64,000 nucleotides of DNA from an uncultured Clostridia bacterium (GTDB taxonomy: Bacteria; Bacillota; Clostridia; Christensenellales; UBA1242), in assembly GCA_934793215.1 (NCBI GenBank), contig CAKVOP010000001.1:248001-312000 (forward strand), given 5' to 3'. The translations under genes were made by a program, and so were the position numbers. Shown here piece after piece: positions 31,833 through 40,242 of this stretch (within the stretch, counting starts at the first letter, position 1; every line of letters starts with the position of its first letter). A model generated the notes under the pieces. It was not told the DNA's origin and searched no databases. It worked only from the letters and a program-made list of their open reading frames with translations.

Positions 31833-34145
31833 ATGAAAAAGTGGACTTCTGGATTTGTTTCGTTTGTTCTTGCTTTGACTGGTGCGGGCGCACTTGCCCC
31901 TGTTTCTTTTGCCGTAGCAGAAACAAACCAAGCCCAAAGTTTGACAAATGAAAGCCAAGCAAGTGTAGGGTACAATGAACTTGTAAAACTTATCAGCAGA
32001 ACTGACACGTCGCTCAATAATAAAGGTAATTATTGCTTAAATAGTGATATTGATTGCAAGGAAATTGCACCTGAGGTATTTAACAATTATGGTGCAGAAA
32101 AGTTTTTCACTGGAATGTTTGATGGAAATGGCCATTCAATTAAAAATTTGACATTGTCGTCTAATAATGGATTTTATGGGCTGTTCCCTTATGCCAAAAA
32201 TGCGACGATAAAAAATCTTAAAATTGAAGGTTGGAATTTTGATTTTAAAAACGCACCAACAAACGATATCGTGGCAGGACTACTTGTGGGATACGGAGAA
32301 AATGTTAGATTTGAAAACTGCGAAGTCGTTTTAAAAGATGAAAATGGCGTTGTTCAAACTATTTTACTAGGAATTTATGGAGAAAACAGCGAGCCCCAAG
32401 CATTAAATAATCACATCACATTTGGATTGCTTGCTGGACTTGTAGACGGCAATGCATCACTATCAAGCAATGAGGCAAATATAAAAAATTGTCTTGTTAG
32501 CGGAAATGTAAAACTTAATCAAACAGAAGATAAAATTGCCAATATTGGTGGGCTTGTTGGAAAACTAAAAAATGGCTTTATTTCACACTGCATTTTTAAT
32601 GGTAAGGTTGAATATTCTGGGTTAGGCTCACTTGCCAAAAAAGTGGGAGGGATTGTCGGTGAAGCACAAGGCTTAAATGCAAAAGTGCGCAATGTTTGCT
32701 TTGATGGGTCGGTAAGCATAGATGAGTTGCCAGGGCTTTCAAGCGGAAATATCATTGGCGGTAAAAATGCAGGAGATTTCCCTGAAAATGAGAATTTTGA
32801 TTATTGCTACTGGACTTCACTAAATGGTGGCGGTCTTGGAGGCGAGAGTTATACTAAACTTACTTTTATCAATACATCTGTTATAAGCAAAGATTTTCTT
32901 TTAACGGAAAATAATTTTGATGATGTCTTACCTGAATGGAATTTTGACACTATTTGGTCAGGCAAAAATGGTGTTCTTCATTTGCAAAACTTTATGACTT
33001 TTGGACTCGAACTCAACACCCAAGCAGATGTTGGGGGCGTGTTCACCGCCAGAATAGACGGGGAAACAGGAAAGACTGTTCATAAACGTTACGACGAAGA
33101 AGTTAAATTTGTTTTGACAACTGATTCAACTAAAAAAGATTGGTATACCTTTGACGGGGTTCTTCTTAATGGAGTTGCTCTTTCAAACAGCCTTTATTCT
33201 TCACAACAAAATGAAAATTCGTACACTGTTACTGTTAATGCGAATTCTTTAACCGAGGGGACATATTCGTTTAGAGCAAAAGAATTGAAATATTCTGGCT
33301 TAATTGAAACAGTCGTACAAGACGACGAGTCGGCTACCGATTATGGCGGGGTTAAAATAAAAGGTGCAATTTCAACTAGCACAAGCCTTTCACTTGATTT
33401 CTCTTACGCAAGTCAAACAAAAAACATTGAAGCGGTCGGCAAAGGCAAATACATTTTCGCTGGCTGGGAACTATATTATAAAAATGACGAAGATGTCTGG
33501 GAAAAACAAACGGAGGCTGTGAGTGCGAATAATAGCAAGGATATTTCAGTAACTTACACTCCAAGTGACAGCACAAAACTATATAATAGACCTTTCAAAA
33601 TTGTTGCTTTATTTTCGAAAAATGTAAAGGTTGTAAATTTTGCAAATTACGATAAAACCCAAGTCAAATTCTTAAAAGTAAATGGCGAGGAGTTTAATGG
33701 AACAGGAATAGAAGTTGCAGCAAGTTCAACCAATGTTTCAATTGAAATTGTAACAAAAAATGCAACTATGAATGCTGATAAGTTTGTTCAAGATTTTAAC
33801 AAGTTGCACACCAGCAATCCGCTTTCATTAAGAGACGATCCGGTTGTAAATGAAGAAGAACAGGAAGCAATTTATACTTTTACGCTTGATATCTCCAAGA
33901 TTGATAATGCTGAACTTGACGAAAATAACACTCTTCATCTTTCTATAACCACGCAAAAAGCAAGAATGGGTGCATCTAAAAACATGATTTGGCTGTATAT
34001 TCTATTGCCAGTGTTTGCTGTTGCGTGTATGACGGCGATAATAGTCATTTTAGTGAAGAAAAAGCGTGGTGGACGAGGAAAACACAAGACCGTCAAGAAA
34101 AATAATGACACTAAAAAGGTATCTTACAAAGATTATTATATTTAA
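31833..34145 (+). CDS. Surface protein with GLUG-type repeats and membrane anchor
   Basis: A 770-residue exported protein. A signal peptide (ends about residue 30) is followed by a region rich in GLUG-like motifs (GLLVGYGENVRFENC, IGGLVGKLKNGFISHC, VGGIVGEAQGLNAKV), which form beta-solenoid turns. Ig-like or beta-sandwich segments come next, then a C-terminal membrane helix (IWLYILLPVFAVACMTAIIV) and a basic tail. GAAGGTG precedes the ATG. An adhesive or wall-spanning role is likely. The anchor design is shared with the M6 protease at 60335. Confidence 0.82.
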   Translation: MKKWTSGFVSFVLALTGAGALAPVSFAVAETNQAQSLTNESQASVGYNELVKLISRTDTSLNNKGNYCLNSDIDCKEIAPEVFNNYGAEKFFTGMFDGNGHSIKNLTLSSNNGFYGLFPYAKNATIKNLKIEGWNFDFKNAPTNDIVAGLLVGYGENVRFENCEVVLKDENGVVQTILLGIYGENSEPQALNNHITFGLLAGLVDGNASLSSNEANIKNCLVSGNVKLNQTEDKIANIGGLVGKLKNGFISHCIFNGKVEYSGLGSLAKKVGGIVGEAQGLNAKVRNVCFDGSVSIDELPGLSSGNIIGGKNAGDFPENENFDYCYWTSLNGGGLGGESYTKLTFINTSVISKDFLLTENNFDDVLPEWNFDTIWSGKNGVLHLQNFMTFGLELNTQADVGGVFTARIDGETGKTVHKRYDEEVKFVLTTDSTKKDWYTFDGVLLNGVALSNSLYSSQQNENSYTVTVNANSLTEGTYSFRAKELKYSGLIETVVQDDESATDYGGVKIKGAISTSTSLSLDFSYASQTKNIEAVGKGKYIFAGWELYYKNDEDVWEKQTEAVSANNSKDISVTYTPSDSTKLYNRPFKIVALFSKNVKVVNFANYDKTQVKFLKVNGEEFNGTGIEVAASSTNVSIEIVTKNATMNADKFVQDFNKLHTSNPLSLRDDPVVNEEEQEAIYTFTLDISKIDNAELDENNTLHLSITTQKARMGASKNMIWLYILLPVFAVACMTAIIVILVKKKRGGRGKHKTVKKNNDTKKVSYKDYYI

Positions 34146-34176
34146 CATGAATGTTAAAATGATTTTCAATAAAGAC

Positions 34177-34206
34177 AAAAAACGCATGAATCATGCGTTT
34201 TTTTTG
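34177..34206 (+). terminator. Rho-independent terminator
   Basis: AAAAAACGCATGA pairs with TCATGCGTTTTTT around 34190. It ends the surface protein and may also serve the converging gene. Confidence 0.85.
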
Positions 34207-34233
34207 TTTGTTTGAACTTGGCAAGTCTATTTT

Positions 34234-35271
34234 TTAAGCGACATTAAGTCGTTTAGCAATGTCATTATTTACAACTTTCGCGTATTTTGCGTCATAAGTT
34301 GTATTAAGTTTTTGTCCTTGGGTGAAGTTGAGAATGTCAAGAAGCATATTGTATGAAGTTTCGTTAAGTGTAAAATCTTCTGTCCATGCACCAATTGTGA
34401 CATATTGTTTCAATGCTACTTCAAGTTCACTTACGCTCATACCAGAGAATGAAGGTAAGAGAGCTGTTGCAGAAGCTGTATAGTTTGAATTTGTGCGATA
34501 ATCTTCAAGAAGATATTTGTAAGCACGCTTTACCGCTTTCAAAAATTTCTCTGCTTTGTCTGCATTTTTGTTAAGATAGTTTTGTGTTGTTGCGAAACAA
34601 GTATATGGTATTTCACCTGCAAATTGTCCAACTGGGTTTAAAACAAAACCTTTATTTTCTTTTTCAAGGTTTGTTGCGGTTGGCTCAAAAAGTGTGCAAA
34701 ATTCAGCACTCGTTGTTTGGAATTCGCTTGCTATCATAGGGAAAGCAACATTTGTGCGAAGATTAACATCGCCTTCGCCTAAATTTGTTCCAATGGTAAG
34801 TCCATGTTTTCTAATGATATATTCAAGTGTCATAGCTGGCATACCGCCTTCTCGACCGCCGATAATGGTTTTCCCTTTAAGAGAGTCAAGACTAAAATCT
34901 GTCATGTCAGTTTTAGAAACAAAGAATGAGCCATCTGTGTGGGTGAGTTGACCGAAAACGATAGGTTGGTTTTTCTTCCCATCAGCGTAAACAACTTGTT
35001 CTGGCCCACATAAAATCATATCGGCAGAGCCACTGATAAGTGCGGTCATTGAAGCGTCCGAACCTGTTGCACTTTCAATGGTAACCTTCAAGCCTTCATC
35101 TTCAAAATATCCAAGATTTTTTGCGAGGTAGAGTGGAGCGTAGAATATTGAATGAGTTACCTCGTTAAGATGTATTGTGTTGTCATCTTTACAACCCACA
35201 AACATTAAACTAGAAGTTAAGCATAGAAGCATAACACCCAGCATAATTGTGAAGTTTTTAATTTTTTGCAT
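34234..35271 (-). CDS. ABC transporter substrate-binding lipoprotein (NMT1/SsuA-like)
   Basis: A 345-residue lipoprotein (lipobox FVGCKDD). The body has the pattern of the NMT1/THI5/SsuA group of periplasmic-binding proteins (FYAPLYLAKNLGYFEDEGL near the start, SGSADMILCGPEQVVY, GGREGGMPAMTLEYIIRKHG), which bind pyrimidine precursors, sulfonates or nitrate-like ligands. GGAGG precedes the ATG. The usual permease and ATPase are not in the window on either side, so it is an orphan here and its ligand cannot be named. Confidence 0.87.
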   Translation of the reverse strand: MQKIKNFTIMLGVMLLCLTSSLMFVGCKDDNTIHLNEVTHSIFYAPLYLAKNLGYFEDEGLKVTIESATGSDASMTALISGSADMILCGPEQVVYADGKKNQPIVFGQLTHTDGSFFVSKTDMTDFSLDSLKGKTIIGGREGGMPAMTLEYIIRKHGLTIGTNLGEGDVNLRTNVAFPMIASEFQTTSAEFCTLFEPTATNLEKENKGFVLNPVGQFAGEIPYTCFATTQNYLNKNADKAEKFLKAVKRAYKYLLEDYRTNSNYTASATALLPSFSGMSVSELEVALKQYVTIGAWTEDFTLNETSYNMLLDILNFTQGQKLNTTYDAKYAKVVNNDIAKRLNVA

Positions 35272-35337
35272 TTTTCCTCCTTACAATTACCAGTTTATGC
35301 TTTGTGTAAAGAGTGGGTGCAAAATCCATAGAAAAAA

Positions 35338-35366
35338 TTGCTTTTTGCGAGCAGTTGTGCTAATAT
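35338..35366 (+). promoter_or_regulatory. Promoter giving leaderless rsmD
   Basis: TTGCTT (35338-35343), 17 nt, TAATAT (35361-35366). The ATG at 35373 is 6 nt after the -10, and no Shine-Dalgarno sequence exists. Confidence 0.65.
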
Positions 35367-35372
35367 AAATAT

Positions 35373-35921
35373 ATGAGAGTAACGGCAGGGAAATATAAAG
35401 GAAGAAAACTTATAGATAGACCATTTGACCATATACGTCCAACAGCAGACATGGTTAAACAGGCAATTTTTAATAAACTCGCTTTTGTAACAAATGGCGC
35501 AAAGGTGCTAGACCTCTTTTGCGGAACAGGCGCTCTTGGAATTGAAGCGTTGTCTCGTGGGGCAAGCATGGTTGTTATGGCAGACCTTAATCCTAAATCA
35601 GTTATGCTTACAAAGGATAATCTAAAACTTTTATCGACTCCTCTCGAAGCGAAGGTATTGCAAGGAGATTATAAAACCGTGCTCGAAAAACTAAAAGGTG
35701 AAAAATTTGATATTATAATTCTAGACCCGCCATATAAAAGCGGAGTTTACGAAGATTGTTTGCAAAAAATACATGAACTTGATTTACTTTCAAATGATGG
35801 TATTATTGTTTGTGAACACAATAAAGAAGACAAATTTGACTTTTCACTTTTTGAGATAGAGAGTGAAAAAATCTATGGTATAAAATGCGTTTCATATTTG
35901 TTAAAACGTGAAGAAATATAG
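35373..35921 (+). CDS. rsmD: 16S rRNA (guanine966-N2)-methyltransferase RsmD
   Basis: A 182-residue methyltransferase that modifies G966 of 16S rRNA in the small subunit. The N-terminal VTAGKYKGRKL and RPTADMVKQAIFN are RsmD hallmarks. The SAM site is LDLFCGTGALGIEALSRGA, and the catalytic motif IV is LDPPYKSG. Length is normal. It has its own promoter with the start codon at the predicted transcription start. A strong terminator follows. The coaD gene often found next to it is absent. Confidence 0.93.
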   Translation: MRVTAGKYKGRKLIDRPFDHIRPTADMVKQAIFNKLAFVTNGAKVLDLFCGTGALGIEALSRGASMVVMADLNPKSVMLTKDNLKLLSTPLEAKVLQGDYKTVLEKLKGEKFDIIILDPPYKSGVYEDCLQKIHELDLLSNDGIIVCEHNKEDKFDFSLFEIESEKIYGIKCVSYLLKREEI

Positions 35922-35954
35922 TATTAAAATAAAAATTTTTAGATATTAAACATG

Positions 35955-35985
35955 AAAAAAGCCTTTGTTTAACAAAGGCTTTTTT
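35955..35985. terminator. Bidirectional terminator
   Basis: AAAAAAGCCTTTGTT (35955-35969) and its complement (35971-35985) lie between converging rsmD and the phosphodiesterase gene. Confidence 0.9.
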
Positions 35986-36046
35986 GTTTGTTTAATCTTA
36001 AACAGAAAATAGTCTTTCTTTCAATTTCTTAATAACTTTTTCAATA

Positions 36047-36775
36047 CTAAATCATAGGTTCAAAATTTTCAAATACGACATTGTCGCAATATTTTACCAC
36101 TTTTAAATAGTCGCTTTGACTTTTAACGGTATATGCAATAAGTGGAAGAGTTTTAAACTTCTTCACATAACTATTTGGCAGATGTTCTGCTTCATAGGAG
36201 ATGAAATCAGGGTGAGAAAACTTTTCATTAAATTTCATTTTCTTTAGAGCCAACTTTTTAAAGAATGGCATTTTTATTCCCTTAAAATATCCAGAAATTT
36301 GACCTCTCAAAATTTCAGGAGCATAGTTGTGGAAATATTCAAGTACATAAGGGTTGGAAGACTCAACAGCATATTTCCCTTTGTAATTTTTCAAAATTTC
36401 AATAACTGTTTTTTCAAGTTCTCCCACTTTGCTATCGTTCTTGATTTCGATAAGAAGAGGAACTCTTCCGTCAACAAAGGCGAGCACTTCTTCAAAAGTA
36501 GGGATTTTTTCTTTTGTTCCGCCCAGTCTTAAAATTTCAAGGTCACTTTTTTTGAGGAATTTTAAATAACCATCATTGCTTGTCATTCTTGAAAGACATT
36601 CATCACCAAAAACGACGATAGTTCCGTCGGAGATCATACGCACCTCAAATGCGATAGGGTAGCCGGCTTTGATGGCTTCATCGAAAGCGGAGAGAGAATT
36701 CTCTGGGTGAGTTTTGTCAAATAGCCCTCTATAAGCAATAGGAGTGCTAACAAGCCATGAGTTAAATAAATCCAT
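36047..36775 (-). CDS. Glycerophosphodiester phosphodiesterase family protein
   Basis: A 242-residue GDPD-type enzyme that would release glycerol 3-phosphate from glycerophosphodiesters. IAYRGLFDKTHPENSLSAFDEA holds the family start, in which the usual His-Arg-Gly is replaced by Tyr-Arg-Gly. FEVRMISDGTIVVFGDE replaces the usual ExDxxxTxDGxxVxxHD, and LLIEIKND is a further conserved strand. The altered first His and the Gly in place of the second catalytic His raise doubt about activity. AAGGTGG precedes the ATG at 36775, and a consensus promoter lies at 36810-36838. Confidence 0.8.
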   Translation of the reverse strand: MDLFNSWLVSTPIAYRGLFDKTHPENSLSAFDEAIKAGYPIAFEVRMISDGTIVVFGDECLSRMTSNDGYLKFLKKSDLEILRLGGTKEKIPTFEEVLAFVDGRVPLLIEIKNDSKVGELEKTVIEILKNYKGKYAVESSNPYVLEYFHNYAPEILRGQISGYFKGIKMPFFKKLALKKMKFNEKFSHPDFISYEAEHLPNSYVKKFKTLPLIAYTVKSQSDYLKVVKYCDNVVFENFEPMI

Positions 36776-36809
36776 ATTTATCCACCTTAAAAACAAAATT
36801 TCTATTCTT

Positions 36810-36838
36810 ATTATAACAAATCGAAAAACAAATATCAA
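36810..36838 (-). promoter_or_regulatory. Promoter of the phosphodiesterase gene
   Basis: On the minus strand, TTGATA (36838-36833), 17 nt, TATAAT (36815-36810). It lies inside the longer open frame and so supports the start at 36775. Confidence 0.8.
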
Positions 36839-36920
36839 CAATTATTATGCTTTTGCCTATTAAAAGTTATGATTTTGTGACTTTTTGTATGCATGAAACT
36901 GACAATAGGGCGAGAAAAGA

Positions 36921-36949
36921 TTGATTTCTTTTTTAATTTTTTGTATAAT
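36921..36949 (+). promoter_or_regulatory. Promoter giving leaderless lepA
   Basis: TTGATT (36921-36926), 17 nt, TATAAT (36944-36949). The ATG at 36957 lies 7 nt further on. No Shine-Dalgarno sequence is present. Confidence 0.7.
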
Positions 36950-36956
36950 CTTAACC

Positions 36957-38765
36957 ATGGATAGAATGAAAAAAATAAGGAATTTTTGTATAGTTGCACA
37001 TATTGACCACGGCAAAAGCACGCTGGCGGATAGACTAATGGAATTTACTGGAACAGTTGCAAAACGCGACATGCAGGCACAACTTCTAGATAGCATGGAA
37101 CTTGAACGCGAGAAAGGTATAACTATAAAGTTGACGCCTACTCGAATGAACTATAAATTTGAGGGAGAAGATTATGAATTAAACCTAATTGACACCCCAG
37201 GACATGTGGATTTCACCTATGAAGTTTCGCGGTCTCTTATGGCTTGTGAGGGGGCAATACTTATCGTTGACGCGACACAAGGAGTGGAAGCACAAACGCT
37301 TGCAAATGCTTACCTTGCGATAGATAACAATCTTGAAATTTTGCCTGTTGTCAACAAAATTGACCTTCCTTCCGCACGCCCAGAAGAGGCTAAACGAGAA
37401 ATTGAAGAGGTGGTTGGAATTCCAGCCATGCATGCTCCGTGTATTTCAGCAAAGGACGGAACAAATATTGAAAGCGTACTAGAAATGATTGTTAAAGAAT
37501 TCCCAGCCCCAAAAGGGGACGAGAATGGCAAACTAAAATGCCTTATATTTGACAGTTATTATGACAATTTCAAAGGTGCAATTTGCCTTATTCGTGTTTT
37601 TGATGGTAGGGTTAAGGTTGGCGATAAAGTCAAAATGATGGAAACTGGCAAAGTTTATGAAGTAACCGAAGTTGGTATTTTTACACCGGCAGAAAAGCCT
37701 GTTGACGAACTTTGTGCTGGTGATGTTGGATATATCGCAGGTTCAATAAAAAACATAAGCGATGTTGAGGTGGGAGATACAATTACAAACGCGTTAGACC
37801 CTACTGACAAACCTCTGCCGGGATATAAAAAAGTGCAACCTGTTGTTTTTTGCGGAGTCTTTCCAGTGGACGGTGCAAGATATAATGACCTTAAAGATGC
37901 CCTTGAAAAACTAAAACTGAATGATGCATCTTTGGAATATATCCCAGAAACGTCACAGGCGCTTGGTTTTGGTTTTCGTTGTGGATTTTTAGGGCTATTG
38001 CATCTTGAAATAATTACTGAACGAATTGAGCGAGAATTTAACCTTGATATTATCACAACCGCACCTGGTGTTTACTATCATGTTCATAAAACTAATGGTG
38101 AGGTGCTTGAACTTTCAAACCCTTCTTCTCTTCCAAACCAAGTAGAAATTGATTATATTGAGGAACCCGTTGTGAAAGCAAGTGTGTATACGCCTCCCGA
38201 ATATGTCGGTGCTATTATGGAACTATGCCAAGACAAACGCGGAACATATAAAGACCTTGTATATCTTGACTCTAATCGCGTCAAAGTGAACTACATTCTT
38301 CCTCTTGGAGAAATTGTTTTTGACTTTTTTGATAGTTTGAAATCGCGAACAAAAGGTTACGCTAGTTTTGACTACGAACTTGCTGGCTATCAGCGTAGCG
38401 ACCTTGTAAAAGTAGATATTCTTCTTAATGGCGACAAATGTGACGCTCTTTCAATAATCGTTCATAAAGACAAGGCTTATCAACGAGGACGAGCGTTAAC
38501 AGAAAAACTTAAAAAAATTATTCCCAGACAACTGTTTGAAGTTCCAATTCAAGCGGCAATCGGTGGAAAGATTATCGCAAGAGAAACAATTTCTGCTATG
38601 CGAAAAGATGTGCTTGCAAAGTGCTATGGTGGTGATGTAACGCGAAAACGCAAACTTCTTGAAAAGCAAAAAGAAGGGAAAAAGCGTATGAGAAAAATTG
38701 GTACTGTCGAAATTCCAAGTGAAGCATTTATGAGCATATTAAAACTTGATGATGAGGATAAATAA
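36957..38765 (+). CDS. lepA: Elongation factor 4 (LepA)
   Basis: A 602-residue ribosomal GTPase that acts on stalled or misassembled ribosomes. GTPase motifs: AHIDHGKSTL (G1), DTPGHVDF (G3), NKIDLP (G4). The LepA-specific C-terminal domain includes YQRGRALTEKLKK and the basic GGDVTRKRKLLEKQKEGKKRMR. Length is normal. The open frame begins at 36921, but that codon overlaps the -35 element; the ATG at 36957 fits both the promoter and the usual N-terminus. hemW follows 2 nt after the stop, a common lepA-hemW pairing. Confidence 0.96.
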   Translation: MDRMKKIRNFCIVAHIDHGKSTLADRLMEFTGTVAKRDMQAQLLDSMELEREKGITIKLTPTRMNYKFEGEDYELNLIDTPGHVDFTYEVSRSLMACEGAILIVDATQGVEAQTLANAYLAIDNNLEILPVVNKIDLPSARPEEAKREIEEVVGIPAMHAPCISAKDGTNIESVLEMIVKEFPAPKGDENGKLKCLIFDSYYDNFKGAICLIRVFDGRVKVGDKVKMMETGKVYEVTEVGIFTPAEKPVDELCAGDVGYIAGSIKNISDVEVGDTITNALDPTDKPLPGYKKVQPVVFCGVFPVDGARYNDLKDALEKLKLNDASLEYIPETSQALGFGFRCGFLGLLHLEIITERIEREFNLDIITTAPGVYYHVHKTNGEVLELSNPSSLPNQVEIDYIEEPVVKASVYTPPEYVGAIMELCQDKRGTYKDLVYLDSNRVKVNYILPLGEIVFDFFDSLKSRTKGYASFDYELAGYQRSDLVKVDILLNGDKCDALSIIVHKDKAYQRGRALTEKLKKIIPRQLFEVPIQAAIGGKIIARETISAMRKDVLAKCYGGDVTRKRKLLEKQKEGKKRMRKIGTVEIPSEAFMSILKLDDEDK

Positions 38766-38767
38766 AA

Positions 38768-39877
38768 ATGTTGGGAATTTATGTCCATTTTCCATTTTGT
38801 GAGAAAAAGTGCATTTATTGTGCTTTTTCTTCTTTTGTTGATAAAAATAGGGAGAACGAATATGTTTCTCATCTTTTAATGGAAATCAAAACTTTTGCTA
38901 CTGCTCATAAAGAGAATCATTTTAAAAAGGTTGACACAATTTATTTGGGTGGCGGAACGCCTAGCACAATCAGCGAAGAAAATATTGCTGTGGTTATGGA
39001 CTGCTTGCGTGAAAATTTTGAAGTTTCGCCAAAAGCGGAAATAACTATAGAGTGTAATCCTCACTCTACAACGCTTGAAAAACTTCAACTATATAAAAGT
39101 CTTGGAATAAATCGTGTCTCGTTTGGAGTTCAAAGTTTAAGCGATGAAGAACTTAAATTTTTAGGGAGACTTCACACCGCACAAGAGGCGAAAGACAAGA
39201 TTGCGCTTGCTCAAAAGGCGGGGTTTGACAACATTTCCGCTGATCTTATAATAGGAATAAAAGGGCAAAGTGAAGAAAGTTTGCTTCAAAGTGCAAAAGA
39301 CCTTATTATGAGTGGTGTTAATCATATATCTTCATATATGTTGCAAGTCGAAGACGGCACGCCACTTCAAAAGATGGTGAACGAAAGTCCAACATTACTC
39401 CCTGACGATGACGAGTGTGTAAGATTGTATGCCAGCCTTGTTTCGTATCTTGCCAAAAATGGGTTTGAGCAATATGAAGTGTCAAATTTTGCAAAAGATG
39501 GTAAGATAAGTCATCACAACTATAAATATTGGACGGGGGAAGAATATGTTGGCTTTGGGCTGGGAGCACACTCATATATCAACCGAATTAGAGAAGGAAA
39601 CGCCACAAATTTTGATGACTATTTTAAAGGTAAAAAGGCACTTCGAGAAAAAATAGATCGCGATAAACTTATTGAAGAACATATTATGTTAGGGCTTCGT
39701 TGCACGGCGGGAATAAGCAAGGGGTATTTAAAGAGCCTTGGATATGATATAACTAAAAATGAAAATTTTGACTATTTTCTTAAAAATGAAGTTTTAATAG
39801 AAGATAATGGCAAAATTTATCTTAATAAGAAATATTTTCAAGTAAATAATTATATAATCGTTAAACTTCTTCCATAA
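38768..39877 (+). CDS. hemW: HemW-like radical SAM protein
   Basis: A 369-residue radical SAM enzyme. CEKKCIYCAF carries the three iron-sulfur cysteines (CxxxCxxC), and GGGTPS and IECNPHS follow in family order. The HemW C-terminal domain (HHNYKYWTGEEYVGFGLGAHS) is complete. HemW proteins bind haem and are regarded as haem chaperones rather than coproporphyrinogen oxidases. Co-transcribed with lepA, 2 nt apart, relying on coupling (GAGGAT overlaps the lepA end). Confidence 0.92.
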   Translation: MLGIYVHFPFCEKKCIYCAFSSFVDKNRENEYVSHLLMEIKTFATAHKENHFKKVDTIYLGGGTPSTISEENIAVVMDCLRENFEVSPKAEITIECNPHSTTLEKLQLYKSLGINRVSFGVQSLSDEELKFLGRLHTAQEAKDKIALAQKAGFDNISADLIIGIKGQSEESLLQSAKDLIMSGVNHISSYMLQVEDGTPLQKMVNESPTLLPDDDECVRLYASLVSYLAKNGFEQYEVSNFAKDGKISHHNYKYWTGEEYVGFGLGAHSYINRIREGNATNFDDYFKGKKALREKIDRDKLIEEHIMLGLRCTAGISKGYLKSLGYDITKNENFDYFLKNEVLIEDNGKIYLNKKYFQVNNYIIVKLLP

Positions 39878-39892
39878 AACCTAAAAAAACAC

Positions 39893-39947
39893 TTGCAATT
39901 TAAAAAGTGTTATGCTATACTCAACATGTAAAGTAAAAATGCTTTAC
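39893..39947 (+). promoter_or_regulatory. Promoter of the ylxM-ffh-rpsP operon
   Basis: TTGCAA (39893-39898), 17 nt, TATACT (39916-39921). The short leader holds a GTAAAG/CTTTAC hairpin (about 39928-39947) before the ylxM ribosome binding site. Confidence 0.7.
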
Positions 39948-39959
39948 AAAAGGCAGAAA

Positions 39960-40241
39960 ATGAAGATAGCAGAAAACATTTATTTAGGCAAACTTTACGA
40001 TGCTTATGGTGCACTTTTAAGTCCTTCACAAATGCAGGTGATGGACAAGTTCATCAACGATGACCTTACCGTCAGTGAAATTGCTGAAATCTTGGGAATA
40101 AGTCGTCAAGGGGTTAAGGATAGTTTGTCAAAAGCCGAAAATAAATTGAAAGGGTTTGAAGAAAAACTTTCGTTTGTCAAAAAACTTGAAGCGTTAGAAG
40201 AAGAAAACGACAAACTCAAACAAAAACTTTCTAGGAGGTAG
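39960..40241 (+). CDS. ylxM: YlxM, SRP-associated sigma-70 region 4-like protein
   Basis: A 93-residue protein (UPF0122). A helix-turn-helix (SEIAEILGISRQGVKDSLSKAE) is followed by a coiled-coil end. YlxM proteins are encoded with ffh and stimulate or modulate the SRP GTPase. The ATG at 39960 with AAAAGGCAG upstream is chosen over that at 39912. The ffh ribosome binding site lies inside its last codons, so the two are coupled. Confidence 0.92.
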   Translation: MKIAENIYLGKLYDAYGALLSPSQMQVMDKFINDDLTVSEIAEILGISRQGVKDSLSKAENKLKGFEEKLSFVKKLEALEEENDKLKQKLSRR

Positions 40242-40242
40242 T

